Assembly (NCBI RefSeq): GCF_025024155.1
Contig: NW_026251722.1
Location: 372,001-436,000 of the forward strand
Length of the DNA stretch: 64,000 nt
Source of the DNA: Gamsiella multidivaricata
Lineage: Eukaryota > Mortierellomycota > Mortierellomycetes > Mortierellales > Mortierellaceae
Reading direction: 5' to 3'
Under the pieces are notes generated by a model. The model made no database searches. It was not told the origin of the DNA and saw nothing but the letters and a program-made list of their open reading frames with translations. Below, piece by piece: positions 33,419-46,138 of this stretch. Position 1 is the first letter of the stretch. Each line of letters begins with the position of its first letter. The position numbers were made by a program, and so were the translations under genes.

Positions 33419-35410
33419 TCAAAATTGACTGGACCACAATTTTATCCATACAAAGACCACGACCATACTAAACCAGTGGCTCTGCCATCCTCTACACAGC
33501 CTGGCCCCTGCACTCGCACCACGCACTGTCAGTATCCTAACCTGCTCTCGATCGCCAAAACCTACGCCTCCATCGCTCGATCCAGTTTCATTTTTGCTAC
33601 TAACCGTTTTCGCGATCCCAATCCGTCCCCGACCCTCCATATCGTAAACGAGATACAACTCCCATAACCAGGTATCCCCCAAGATCCAATAGTTCGCATC
33701 CGGGTTCTCAAAGATCAGACTCTGACACCTTCCGTCTTTGAGTGGATGGACCAGACTCTCGTACGACTGGACGATCCCGTGTTCGGAGGTGATCCACCAG
33801 ACAAGATCGGGTCCCGTACATGGCAAGAACCAAATCAGGTAGAGCGGATCCCAAGTCCCGGAAAGATGGTGGTGGATGACTTTGGAGGCCACGGTTGGGA
33901 TGAGGAGTGAAGAGGTCCCGCTGTCGAGGATCAGAGGTGCGTCTTGGAAGAGGCTCTGTTGGGGTTACATTTTTGACCCACTGTTAGGGCTATCGGTATT
34001 GTTGGATATGAATGCAGCGCGGTCTCGGGAACGGACGCCTAGGCCTTGAAGAGAAGAGAGATCTGCCAAGAGACCAGATCCGTCACGGGATTGTAGATCA
34101 ATTCACCCGTATATTGTTCACGATCGATTTCACCAAGAAGAACGATCCCGCCGTCATGCTCGAGGTGCATGGAGATCACGGGTTGGGCCAACGAGCCCCT
34201 AGTCAACCAGTTCCTGAAGAAAAGTTTTCCGACCCGTGGGGGGTGCGCGTGCGAGACCGAGGAGGCCCGAGATCTGACCGTCGTAGCCCTGGACGAGGCC
34301 AAGGTTGTCCTGTGCGACATCCAGGAAGGCGACCATGGCGCCGTGCCCTGATGGCGGGTTGGGGTTGAGGTTGAGGTTGAGGCTGGGGTGAAGGGGTGGA
34401 CTGTAGATCTCGCCGGCGGGGGTGGGGTCGATTTTGGATGTGGTCCTGGACAAATGTACCGGCACCCCCAGGATCCGTCGACGTGGGTTTGGTTATAGAG
34501 ACTGGTCCAGGGATTGGTGGCAGCGACCGAGTCTCCTGGAGGCGCTGGTCCTGCTGAGACGGGTAATTTGACACGGCTCCAATTGCTATTGCTGCCATTG
34601 CTGCTGTTGCTGCTGCTGTTGCTGCTGTTCGTATTGCGACTAGAAAGCCCGAGGGTGTCTTCGATTTTGGCCGCCCCAGGTTCGACGATCTGCAATGTCG
34701 TTTTGGACGACTCGGCGCGTTCACGATGGTTCGGCGGTGGGATCTTTAAAGACTTTACCTTCAAGATCTCCAGAAACACTCCCACGCCGCTCGATGCCGC
34801 TTGTCCAGCTCTATTGTCTTTGTCCAGTGGACCGAACGTATCTCCTTGATGTCGATGTCCTGCAACGACAATGTCTTGCATCGCCAAGTTATTCATCACA
34901 GCTTCATGGCTCCGCATCCCTCCTCCTCCCTCGCTTGCTGCTCCATCCATCCTATTCGTTCCACCGTCCAAAGTAGCTTCGCCTACACCTCTGAGATCGA
35001 CACAGGTGATCGAGTTTGCGCATGAGAAATGGGTAAGGTTCGGACACTCCTGCCCCTGGCACCGATCCGAAATAACGAGTGCCAGATCGGAGCCCGTACC
35101 GAACAAGGCGGCGATCCGCTGAGGTGGACTACCAATCAGGATATGTCCCGCATAGCCGACCCTGCCAATGGTCAAGACTGGAACCACCAATGAGGGAGGA
35201 CTACGTCTCTGGAGTGTGGTGTCTGTATGTGTCAGCCGGTTCAGGGGAACTCGTACTGTTCCAGGAGTGGGTAACTTTTGAGTATTCGCAAGTGCTTCTG
35301 AGGAAGATAAGGATGGTGGGATGGAGTCGACGCAGGATGGTCCGTGGGGGCTGAGGAGGAGGAGGAGGAGGAGGAGGAGGAGGAGGAGGAGGAGGGAAAA
35401 TGGATGGCAT
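33419..35410 (-). pseudogene. Decayed pepsin-like aspartic protease (family A1)
   Basis: On the minus strand the parts of an A1 protease appear in order but in different frames: leader and propeptide (VPLNRLTHTDTTLQRR), then VGYAGHILIGSPPQRI, and the first active-site motif as LFGTGSDLALV, where Gly replaces the catalytic Asp (35098-35100). An Asn/Ser-rich insertion follows. Then come the flap (VDGSWG, AGTFVQDHIQ), YDGQISGLLGLA, RGSLAQPVISM with YTGELIYNPVTD, an intact second site LILDSGTSS (33908-33925), and ILGDTWLWELYLVYD. Frame changes fall near a C5 run (34465-34469), a G-rich stretch (34417-34430), a G6 run (34238-34243) and about 34055. A stop lies near 33970. The loss of Asp argues for true decay, but indels at homopolymers could be sequencing errors. 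Confidence 0.8.
35353..35396. repeat. (GGA)n trinucleotide repeat
   Basis: About fourteen GGA units on the plus strand. On the minus strand they read CTC/TCC/CCT and lie where the protease relic's signal peptide would be; in the propeptide frame they give a Leu run that lacks an ATG before it. Confidence 0.9.
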
Positions 35411-36726
35411 AGTATCTATAGACAGAGTGTCCGTCCTAATGAGAACGTAGTGGAGACTAAAACGGTGCCTGCTCGGCGAACAGTTGCTGAAGACATGAAA
35501 TCGAGTATTCTGGCTGCGGCACAAAGCAATCAAGCAAGTAAGCAAGCAAGCGGCCTGTTGCAATCTGTCTGTGGATATCGGGTCTGCTTGGTGCTGAAGA
35601 CAAGATCGCAATTTACTGCCGATGCTGACGATACAGCACGGAAAGGTCATCGTTTGTCCTTGGCCGCCGCGCGACAACCAAGGGGACCAGTCTGGGGTCT
35701 TCTCCAGGGACAAGTAACGTCGCGACGACAGTAATAGGAGACAGTTACCTCAGTCAGTGTTATAGGTGTAAATGCATCGTACGTGTAGTCATCCGTTCTA
35801 GCAGCAGAACAACTCGCAATTTCGAGCGAATTTGAAAAAAGGAAGGACGAGCGAGACCTGGCGCAACGCGGACCACGTTCCTACACTACAGATCTTGATC
35901 CTTAAGCTGGTCGGGGGGGGGGGGTCAGGATTCTCGAACCTGAGGGTGGTGTGCGTACAAGGCGGCGGTCGCCAAGCGGGACGATGGCAACGCTACTATT
36001 TGCTTTGTTTGTCATATTAGCAACAATAAGATAACAGGACGGAACTGCTTGGAAGAGCGCCTGAATCTTATGAGCATATGATGGGGGGTAACTCGATACA
36101 ACGGGAGCTGAATAGGCAGGTGCCCAGGTGGCTAACTACAAATAGCAGGCATGCTCCGGGCGCGCGCGTGTATGCCGCGTGTAATTGGGTGGGCGTTGAC
36201 CGATGAGGGGATAAGAGGATAAGAGGACGGCCTTCCGAGCGATAGTTCAAAAGGGATGGGGGGGGAGGGGATGAGCATGCGCTCTCTCAAGGGCATTAGC
36301 AAGCATGTGTAACACCGTTTGAAAAGTTGCAGTTAGGGATGGCGTGCTTTATTGGGCGCCCCCTCCCCCTTCCATGATGAACAAAGGTTGAAAACGCTCT
36401 CGCATAGACCTTAACCTTAGTTCCCCCTACGCATGTACGCGTCAGTACTTTGGCTGTGCAAAGGGCTGCTGGGCTAATCCAGCAGGCCAGGGCAGTTGCG
36501 CATTTCGTCAAGGAACCGGTTCAACATCTTTGCGTTTTTCATATGATTTTTTTCCTCCTTCTTTTTCAAATGTTAAAGAACAATCAGAATCAAACCACTG
36601 AACGCTTGAATGGGGCCCCTGAACCGTGGGTGATTTTTATATCGTTTCTCTTCCCCGGTCTATGGCATCGCCCAGTCCGAAACAATTTTTTTTTTTTTTG
36701 CTAGATTTGAATCCCTGTCGCGAAAA
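35411..36726. other. Intergenic, no gene recognised
   Basis: Only short frames without motifs are present. A run of ten G lies near 35915. T-rich tracts occur near 36540 and 36690, just past the hydrolase stop. Confidence 0.5.
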
Positions 36727-38966
36727 CTATTTCAGATCTGGTCTCCAATACGTTTCAAGAACGTCGATGGGGCAGCCATCGTCATTATGTCCTTCTGTCT
36801 CATTACCCACCGTATCTACGATAATCCACTCTGTTCCGTTCGAGCCCCTGGTCTTTGCAGACACACGGGTCTTATGTCGCTGTTGAGCATCCTCCACAAA
36901 GGCGACCATTGACTTCAGCGCCTTATCAGCCATGGGCAGGAACTCGAAAAATTGGTGGACATGGACCATGTCCCGGTACAGTTCTAGTCTCACTCTCTCG
37001 TCCGGGTTCGCTTGACCCAGCTTGTGGGCGTACAGTCGCGTGTCATCCACCAATCGATCGAATGTTCCCGTTTGCTATGAGTAATTAATTTCAAGAAACG
37101 GATGGTCAGGGTTTTGTCCGGGATGGAGGGGTAAGTTTTAAGCGGTTACCACATCTACGTACCAGAAGGGTGCTGCTCTCTAGTCCGGAAAGGTTCGCAG
37201 TGTAAACGGGCGACACCAGGGGATGCTGTGCCAAATGTCGGTACCATTCCCATTCGAGATCCTTGCCTCCAGAGTTTCTTTCATTAGGAAACAGATCAGA
37301 GTCACCACAGAGATAGGTCCTTGCAAAGTTGAACTATTGTGCACAATCAGCATCAGTATCAGCATCAGTATCAGCATCAGTATCAGCATCAGCATCACAG
37401 GATCAGCATCAACATTAGATCTTAATAGCCCGACAAATACGGCCATGTGCCCATTGATGTTGTGCAACGCACCTTGGGGAAGGAGTAAAATTTTTCTTGA
37501 CTAGCAAAGGGATTCACGCCCATTGGCGAGGGTGTGTAGCAGTACGAGTGACGGCTTGTCGCTGATGGCATCGAGGTGGAGATGTCTGTCCAGGCCTATG
37601 CGAGACAAACAAAAAAAAAATATAAAAATAAAAGTATGGGTTTGAGTACCTGCGCTCAACGGCAATAGCAAGAGGCGCTATCAACCAGATGTTCTTACAG
37701 AGATCAGAACGGTGGCCGGTGGAACTATGGGCTTGGGCTCGACAGAAGGCTGGACGTAGTCTCTCAGATAAAGCTGGAGTCCAATGGCGACTCCCGCGCC
37801 TGCAGAGTCACCAGCGAGAACAATGTCCTTTGGATCAACTGGCGTCGTATGATGTGCTCCTCTGAGTCCTCCCCGGCAGAGTGTGATGGCTTCATGGTTC
37901 GGTTGGGTGAGATAAAGGTAGGCAGCGTATGCATCGTGGATTGCTGCTGGGAACGGGTCTTCGGGCGCCAAACGATATTCCATCACGAAAGCCCTTGCGC
38001 CAGGACCGAACTATGAAAAAAATAAAAAGAATAAAAAAATAAAAAAAGGTCGCAAACGTCCGTTCAGTAGGCCATTGAGTTAACGGTATCAGAAGCTATG
38101 GCAGGTTCATGTCTACTGCAGGGAACAGGTATAGTCCAAGGGGTACTCACCTCAAGCAACATCCTTGTGACAAGCTGACGGTGAAATTTTGCAGAACAAA
38201 ACACATGTCCACCGCCATGTGCATACAGTACGACGACATTGCTCCTCTTGGCTTCTTTGTCATCGTTCGGCAGGTGCGTTGGATCCTCTAGTGCTTCGAT
38301 CCACTCGCCCTTCATGGTGTACGTTCCATCCATGTCCAGAGGCCCCGATTCCTCCGGCAGATTTGGGATCCGACCCGTCTTATCTTCATCTGGTAGGAAC
38401 GATGCCAGATATTCCGGTGAAGGGTTTGATGGGTTCTTTCCACGATGACCTCCATTGTGGCCCAATTCCCTCCTGGTGTAGAAGAGAGTCTTCCGTTCCG
38501 GTATGAGTAGAGTGTCCAGATGGACCTTGAAGCGAACATTAGGGTCGAACTTGTAGTTGGACAGATGCAGCATTCTCAAGGGTATGAACCAAGAGATGAT
38601 ATTGCTGACCATGCGAAGCTGTACGACGTTGTACACTGCACTCGAAGACGCACGACTCATGGCCATACAGAAAGAGAATATTGGGCCCCATGAGATTGGA
38701 TGGCGCTCAGAGTTGACAGAGAAACGCGTCCATATGAGGAAGGGGATATCAAGAACAAGCATGCACACAGCCGTCCAAACACAAGAGCCCAGCCCTCCGA
38801 GCAGGAAGGCTGCGTCGATGGGTCGATGGAGTACGCCGGCGAGGTACAGGCGATCACTGAAAGTTGGAGCCTTGGGGCCGGAGGAAGGAAAGGATTTTGC
38901 AGACTTTTGGCTTGACGGCTTGCGAGGCAGCACATCATCTTTGTACTCTCTTGGTTCTGGCGGCAT
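36727..38966 (-). CDS. Membrane-anchored alpha/beta hydrolase (HSL-like esterase/lipase)
   Basis: Five exons (38966-38151, 38010-37699, 37595-37473, 37333-37163, 37074-36727) give 589 residues. A hydrophobic stretch at about 55-80 (GGLGSCVWTAVCMLVLDIPF) is a likely membrane anchor. The alpha/beta-hydrolase_3 signatures follow: oxyanion HGGG (250-253), EYRLAPEDPFPAAI, nucleophile elbow GDSAG with Ser341, and the acid in GTFDRLVDD (Asp480). His512 in MVHVHQFF completes the triad. This is the hormone-sensitive-lipase type acting on esters or sterol esters; the substrate cannot be read from sequence. All junctions keep phase 0, which is unusual for five exons. Intron 3 holds a CAGCAT/CAGTAT repeat. 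It ends downstream of a protease relic on the same strand. Confidence 0.9.
37346..37396. repeat. Hexanucleotide-like CAGCAT/CAGTAT repeat in intron
   Basis: ATCAGC and ATCAGT units alternate over about 51 bp in intron 3 of the hydrolase gene, starting 13 bases from its acceptor on the sense strand. Confidence 0.85.
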
Positions 38967-41238
38967 TTTGGTGGGGAAGGATTGGGGTGCTGTTGTGATG
39001 GATCAAAGTCCAAAGGGCGGATGAGGGCTATCATCATTTTTTATACGTTTTCCTTGCAGCCACCCTGTGAGTTGCCAGCACCGCTCCATGGTACGTAATT
39101 AGCACAGGTCGGGTACAGATGCATGTGAAAAAGAAAGATATACCGTAGCTGGTATCGGTGTGCTTGGCAGACTGAGACAGGACAGTGACGAGGGGCCATG
39201 CAGCAAGCACGAATGACGTCGGTAGTGTCTGCCAAACAGCTGTTGATTCTCAGGAGAGGAGCAAAATGGGCTTGGTTGGGGCGGAGATAGCGGTCCTGCA
39301 GCCGGGGCAAACTGGTGGCTCTGCTGGGTCGCATGGATAGTGTTAATGAGATAATGCAGGCATCATGAGTCTGTAGTATGAATGGAGTAATAAATCTTAG
39401 TCATGGATAATCCATCCACTGGCTGCTGGAAGATCGTCAAATGCGATGTCTCCCCCCTCCCCTCCCCATGGGCACGTGCGGACTATGGCTGCATAAAAAA
39501 AAAAAAAAAAAAAAGACGCGTCGTGTCTACGCGCTACGAGGACTACGGGGGATCTTCATCTTACTGGTGGTCTGCTCTGCTGCTCACCCCTAGAAAGTTG
39601 TTTGGAGATCCCCTCCCAATAAGAGACGCTCGCTGACGAGAGGATTTTCCGAGTGGCTCAATCGCCCCCTATCAAAACGCGGCCTTTTTTTTTTTTTTTT
39701 TTTTTTTTTGTTTAGAGTACCGCTGCTGTGATTTCCATTTTCAGTCAAACCGAAGTCCGGGGTCGATTCAGGGCAGCTGAGCGTCTGAGTTCGCGATGAA
39801 GAAGATTGAGAGAGGGAAGAGCAGAGCATGCAGTGGGGCCGCTTTTTATCTTGTCTGTCCAGACCAGCAGCGATGGTACATGTCCAGCAGAGAGAGAGTA
39901 TACCAGCGTCTCGCGTGGCAGAAGGTTCAAAAATAGCGAGGTTTGGAACAGCCATTGACCACCCGGATTCGAAACAGAGTTGTGAGGGGGAGAGGCGGAT
40001 GCATGCAACTCAACTCAAGAAGGAAACACGGAGGGAGTCACAGATGATGACCATCAGCAAAGATAAAAAATAAAATAAAAATCGAGCTGGGCCACTTGGG
40101 CAGCGCTGCGGAGCGTCTATTACGTGCTCATTCCCTTTCCCTTTTGCTCTGACGCCCCGTGTGCCATCCGTCGAGAGCAATTGAGCCATCTGTGGAGTCG
40201 ACGAATGCGATGCATGGGTTGTACAGACAGCAGTCCACACACAGTGCACCATGCAGCCGGATGAACTCGACGCATTGATGCGGAGGAAGGCAAGGACGGC
40301 TGCTCCAGGGATACATGTATACATGTCTAGAATATGCGGCAACACACCCCTCCATCCTTTACAGACCGATACACGCTGGTGGGGAGGAGGAGGAGAAATG
40401 CGTGTGAGGGCGAGAAGAGGAGGCAGTCAGGGGACGCATTTGAATGGTTGACTGGGCGGGCTGTGTTGAGGCCGGGGGAGGGGAGGGGGGGTAAAAAAGG
40501 CCTGTGCCTGTGCCTGGATGGTGGTTGCCCTTCTGCCCTTTCGCTTAGCCTTGTTTGCCACGCTCGGTTGCCACCAATGTCGCGTCGACAGTCTTTGCCC
40601 CCCTCACCCCTGCCGCCAGCCGGGTGCGGCAGTCCCTGGGGAGAGCGGGCGAGGGAGGGGTGCGCATGGGCTGAAGCAGAGGAGGAGAGGGGGGAGACAA
40701 TCGAGAGCGAGAAGGCGGGAAAGGGAGAGGAAAGGAGAGGGAGGGAGAGAGGCCCAACCCCGGTATTCACATCAACTGTGCACAGTATAGGCCACACACA
40801 CACACACACACACACAGGTCGCACCCTTCCCTGCTCCCTGCTCCCTGCTCCTTCCATGTGGCCGGCTGCAGCCAATCGCAGGAGCCCATTAACACTCCCA
40901 CCCATCCCTATATATCGACATATACATATATATCACACATCTCGACCCAGAGGACCCTCTTCCTTCCATTCCATTCTCTCATTCCCTCATTCATTCATCC
41001 CCTCATTCTTCAAAAGGGGCCCCTTATTTCTTCCTCCTCCTCTTCTCCATCTCCTCGATCCATTGGAAGCCCAAAGCACATCCCCCCTCCCGCCGTCGCA
41101 TTCCTCACCCCCATCCATCCTACTCTGTCCACTCCACTCCACTCCTCTCCACTCCTCTCCACTCCTCTCCACTCCTCTCCACTCCTCTCCACTCCTCTCC
41201 TCTCCACATCCGAACCGAAAGGAGCGCCACCATAAACC
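38967..41238. other. Long divergent intergenic region, promoter of the Zn2Cys6 gene
   Basis: The starts of the hydrolase and the Zn2Cys6 factor lie 2.27 kb apart. I see no gene. It holds A20 (39495-39514), T25 (39685-39709), a G-rich stretch (40470-40500), a CA microsatellite (about 40793-40816), purine-rich DNA (40675-40760) and a pyrimidine-rich block (40980-41210) with a 10-bp tandem repeat. A TATA-like ATATATC lies near 40910-40935. Long regulatory regions are common upstream of fungal transcription factors. Confidence 0.55.
41141..41200 (+). repeat. 10-bp tandem repeat, six exact copies
   Basis: ACTCCTCTCC repeats six times without change, flanked by imperfect copies, ending 38 bases before the Zn2Cys6 start. 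It is probably in the 5' leader. Confidence 0.95.
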
Positions 41239-43652
41239 ATGTCCACCGAACAGCAGAAGGAGCGCCAGCGGGTCACCAAAGGTAAGGCCACAGCTGAACT
41301 CCCCCTCGTCCTCGTCCCCCCTCCTTCTCTCTTCTCCCTTCTTCATCCAGATCCGAACAGGGGTTTATTTGTTTGTCCGGCTTTGCTCATTTAAGTCCAT
41401 ATCCGAGATCTGTCCCTTTCGCCCGATTTGTTTTTTCTACTTTGTCCCACAAGGATCCGAACCATTGGCCCATGCTCTAATGAAGCGGGGGGGAGGCGGG
41501 ATGGGAGATATGGCGGTCGACGGGGTGCCCGCTTGGCCGGGGCCATCCTTCCGGCTTCGACTCTTGTATCTTCGATATTAACGAACGCTGTTTTTGCTCA
41601 CATTGGTTCTTTCTAGCCTGCGACAATTGTAGAAAGTAAGGTTTGGCGTCTGCAATCCTTCCCCGGAGATCATGATGGAGTGTAATGCATGCGTGCCGCT
41701 TTGCCCGTTTGGGATACATGTTTATACTCATCCGTAACTCATCTCTCTATTGTCGACTCGGTTGAATTCCATGCCCATTTCTGCCTGTACCCAGGAAAAA
41801 AATAAAATGTGGTAAGTTCAGGGTAATAAAAAAAAGGGTCCCCCTTGCTGCGCTCTAGGCCATCTCGTCATACGAGAACAGGCATTCAAGGGGAACACAG
41901 AAAGGACCAAAGAACGAGAGTGTGGTCCAGACCGCTGCCGGTCAGGCATTCTCCATCCCTTCTTCCTGACTCATGCTTGCAAAAAGGTCGAGTGGGTGGT
42001 TGAGAACCTTATCTTAAAAATACTTGCTTCCAAAAACCATTTTTACCATAGATGCCAAAGGTGATACATGCACGAGCTGTGAACTCCTCAATATTCCATG
42101 TAAGTGTCGGGTCCTGTCCCCCTATTCTAGATGCCCTGTTTGGCGTTACTGTATCTAATTGCTAAGCATTATGTTTGTTTTTATTTTTATTTTTATTAGG
42201 CTTGTATCTAGATCCGACAAAGAAGCGAGGGCCACCTAAGGGGGCGGGACGTATGTGCAGCTTTTTTTGCAGCGCATCAGCATCTTCTTTTGCGATAGCG
42301 CGAATTCTAACACCACACGCTTCACCTTCATTAGGATACATCAATGCGATCGAGGATCGTCTGCACCGGATGGAGGCCATCGTAGGAGGACTCGTACGCG
42401 ATGATGATCCGCTTTCACACACAGGCGACGAGTTGCGAGCCCTCTTGAACGTCTCGTCATTGAGAAGCCGGGGCTCCAGGGATAGTTATCACGAAAATCA
42501 GACCCCGGACCCACTCTCTCGCCAACAGTCACCCTTCCTGCAGCATACCAACCGTCCCAAACTGGATCACCAGCATCACCCGCCTCCATTACATGGCTAT
42601 ACGGGCATGATGCAACATGGAAATCAACAACATCGGGTGGCCCAATACCTTCAGCAACAACAGCATGCATTCACTCAGCAACAACAACAATATCCAGCGC
42701 AGCTTGTTCAAACCCCTGACGTGGGCTCTCAATCCCACTCGGAGGGGTTCCCGCAAACCATGGACTCAACCCGCCCCGGCCCTCTCCATCGCGACCTCAT
42801 CAGGGAAAACAACTTTACATCCTTCAACTCTCCCTCACCTGTCCTCGGCTCCGAAAGTTCTGTCGGCGACTACGTAGAGTCACCAACGTCTTCCGAAAAC
42901 CTGCCGACGCTGGGACTGAACACGCCCCCCGTCCAAGAGATTGAGGATCTGGAGGATGATCTGGGACACTTGACGTTGGACCAGCTTGGTCGTGAACGCT
43001 ACGTGGGCAAGTCGTCTCCCATGTTTTACGGCCGTCGACATTACGGGGGGCAGCACTCGCCGGAAGCGGAGAAACCAGAGGCGCTCAAGTTCATCGAAAA
43101 CCTTGACTTGCCATCACCAGAGGTTATGACGCACCTTTTGAATCTGCACTTTACCTACGTCCATCCATCTGCACCGGTCGTTGTATGGTCAAAATTCCTC
43201 AAGAGGTTGAAGGGCCGCGACTATACGCCTTCGTTTCTGTTCCTGCTTAACAGCATCTTTGCCCTGGCATCCAGATTCTCGGACGATGTCTCACTCCGAA
43301 AGAATCCAGCCAAACCCGAAACGGTCGGAGTTCACTTCGCAGACAAAGCCAGAAAGATTCTGGATACTCTTTATGACTCGCCAGATATCTACTGCGTGGG
43401 AGGGCTAGTTCTACTCGCTTTTCAGCAGATGGGCACCGGCAATGGATATCGATCATGGATGTATGTAGGAATCTCTATCCGCATGGCTCAACACCTGGGA
43501 CTGAACCGAAACTGCCAGAAACTTAACCCCAACATGCCTATCGTGGATCGAGAGGAGCGTAACAGGGTTTGGTGGACTTGCTTCATGGGCGATCGAATCC
43601 TTGCGGCCTCATTTGGTCGTCCACAGGTATGGCTGCATTTGAAATTTAAAGC

Positions 43653-43696
<44 letters not shown>

Positions 43697-45782
43697 AGAG
43701 CATGCTGCACTCAGCGGAAAGCTGATAACGATTAACATTTGTTCATATCTTATAGGGCATCAATGAGCATGATGTCGATGCGACTTACCCAGAAGGAATC
43801 GACGAGGAAAACATCCAGCTCGAATACAGGCTTGAGGGCGCAGCCTCGATGCTTACAGGACCTGTGCCTGACTCGGAAAAGAATTTTGTCCACATGGCGT
43901 CGTTGATGCGGATCTTGGGAAGAGTCATGGTCAGTCTCTACAGTCCGCTATCCAGGGCCTCGTCAAAGTCTACGACATCTATGACAAATCCTGCACCACT
44001 AGAGCAGCTTGACAAGGAACTGACAGACTGGCTATTGACGTTGCCGCCACATCTCCAGTTCCGATCGGTTCAGCAAGAGTCCGGCACCCTTGTCTGCACA
44101 TTGCACATGATGTTTTATGCGGTCCTGATCTTGCTGCATAAGCCCTATAGCCACCGGTCGTCGCATATCACACCCAATGATCCATCCATCTCCTTGTCGA
44201 TCTGCACCTCTGCTGCTAACAATACGATCGAGATGGCTAGCAACTTGATGAGGGCCATCGATGAGAAGAGAGGCGTTTCCAGACTGAAGGACTTGTTGCA
44301 TCACTCTGTGTTCATCTTTTTCACTGCCGGAGTCGTCCATATCACCAACTGCACGAGTACGGATCCGGTCCTGGCCGCCTCCGCGAAGCTGCGCACGATC
44401 GAAACGCTGAAATGCATGGCTATGGTGGAGGATGTTTGGATCACTGGGAAGTGGTGTGCCAACAATCTCAAGCAACTGCTCAAGGCTCGTAACATCGAGC
44501 TGCCTTATTCATCTGAAGGTATGCGACTATCCACATGCCCTTAAAAACAAATTCTAGAAACTATTATCATACGTCCTTCATTAACGAAATACTTTGCAAT
44601 GACTTTTTTACTATGACAGCGTTCAAGTGTCTGCCCCTCGGAAATGTGGAGGACTTGAAGAAAAAGTTCGGAACTGGCTCTGCACAGCTGGATCTCTCGA
44701 TAGCGGCATCTATACCAAAGGAACAGTCGTTTGCATTCGATGTTGACCAGATCATGGGATATTATCAGGGTACCGACGCCAAACACCACGAGCCTATGGG
44801 CCGCAACTCCCGTCATTTCTCACCGACGCCATATTTCAGTCCAGCTGCTGGCAATCATCACTACCATTCGCAGGCGCCGATGAAGCCGCATCCTGGACTG
44901 ACGCAGGGCCACTCCCCTCTACCACGCCGGCCACGTCAGGGCAAGAATACGTCCCCTTCACCAAGCAGCTCTGTGCCCTCGGTCCCAAGTTCTTCGGCCT
45001 CAACTCCAAACAATGGATTCTTCCCATGCTTAGATTCGTCAGCAGGAACCACTACAGCTTACAGTATTAACAGCAACAACAGCAACGCCAACGTGAATTC
45101 ATCGATCGATCCCTTCGCCGCGCCAGGCTCGGCAACAGTGACGACCCCTAATCTTCAACAATCGCCCATCCAGGCTGAGCAGAAATTGAACTTGTACCAG
45201 AATCCGTTCTCGTCATCGCTCTGGGGACTTCCAACCTCCATGGACACCGATGAATGGATGCTTTACATGCAGAACAGCGGGAGCGATGGTGAAAATATCT
45301 TGAACCTTGGAATCGATACACAGGGCAACGACGATAACAACGGCAATAACACCAGGCCCGAGAATCCAATGTTTGGTCCGCTGACGGATATCAACTCTGG
45401 AGGGATGAATCAAAACCATTCTGTCGGCATGGCCGCCAACAGTACCATCAGCAATTGTTCGACACCGAACAGGACACATCCGTTGTCGCAGAGTATGACA
45501 AGCAATGATCTTTTAGGCGGCGCCGATCAGAGCGGCATCATCAACAGCCCGAACACTACACGGCCATTGTCATCATCAATACCTGCCTATACAATATCCA
45601 TGAGTGAACCATCTATGTCGGCAGCAGGCCAGGCGCCAGTGTCAACAGCGTCGATTCTCTCGGCTCACGCTCAGCAGCACCCAGTTACCAGCCAGGCACT
45701 GCTGACAACCCAGCAGCCCTCAGACCTCTTTTTCCTCAATGGCAATTTAGGCATGGGCACTCAACCGCCACAACAGCAGTAA
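41239..45782 (+). CDS. Zn2Cys6 fungal transcription factor (XlnR-like middle domain)
   Basis: Eight exons (41239-41281, 41617-41635, 41795-41811, 42052-42099, 42200-42250, 42335-43626, 43756-44518, 44620-45782) give 1131 residues. The binuclear cluster CX2CX6CX6CX2CX6C is perfect at residues 16-43 and is spread over exons 2-5, two of them only 19 and 17 nt long. A basic linker (KKRGPPKG) and a short coiled region (INAIEDRLHRMEAIV) follow, then a Gln/Pro/Ser region. The fungal-specific domain has LNLHFTYVHPSAPVV, YVGISIRMAQHLGLNRN and REERNRVWWTCFMGDRILA, continuing to about residue 740. The C-terminal 390 residues are Ser/Asn/Gln rich, likely activating. Intron 6 contains A40. The target genes are unknown. 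Confidence 0.92.
43654..43693 (+). repeat. A40 homopolymer in an intron
   Basis: Forty A in the sixth intron of the Zn2Cys6 gene, starting 28 bases after the donor. Confidence 0.9.
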
Positions 45783-46138
45783 CAGCAGCAGTAACAGTAA
45801 CAGCATCAATAACAGCAACAAAAACAGCTAATGCAGTTCCAGCAGTAGTCGGACCCGTAATCCGGCCAGTATTCCCGCCTGCGTAATTGTATCTCCCTCC
45901 ACTCTGATATTTTATTCTTTTGTACATATATTTTTTTTTTTTTTTTTTTTTTTTTACTATTACTATTTTGCATGCTGGATTTCTCGCCAAAGACTCTCCA
46001 GCAATTCCTTTTGGGAAAGTATAATAGGCCGCTTATTAACAAATTTACTTCAATTCAAAATAGAGGCATAATAAATTTTCTCAATGTGCTCGCGGATGGC
46101 TCTTTATTTTCATGTTGCTCTTTAGGCGAAAGGCGGCA
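45783..46138. other. Convergent 3' region
   Basis: The 356 bp between the stops of the Zn2Cys6 and SWD2 genes continue the CAG/AAC-rich sequence for about 60 bp. They then hold T25 (45931-45955) and an A/T-rich part suited to the 3' ends of both transcripts. Confidence 0.6.

Noticed and set aside
34039..35190. Reading the protease region as one intact 383-residue protein
   Set aside because: That single frame misses the YDGQISGLLGLA and flap segments, which are in other frames, and its middle is Thr/Ser/Pro nonsense. The homologous parts are only recovered by changing frame.
40334..41581. A 415-codon plus-strand frame running into the first exon of the Zn2Cys6 gene
   Set aside because: It is read through pyrimidine and CA repeats, is almost only Ser, Pro, Leu, Arg and Thr, and crosses the real start and first intron in another frame.
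42175..42334. A Met in intron 4 of the Zn2Cys6 gene as the protein start
   Set aside because: Starting there would drop the zinc cluster, whereas upstream mini-exons join in phase to a perfect six-Cys motif.
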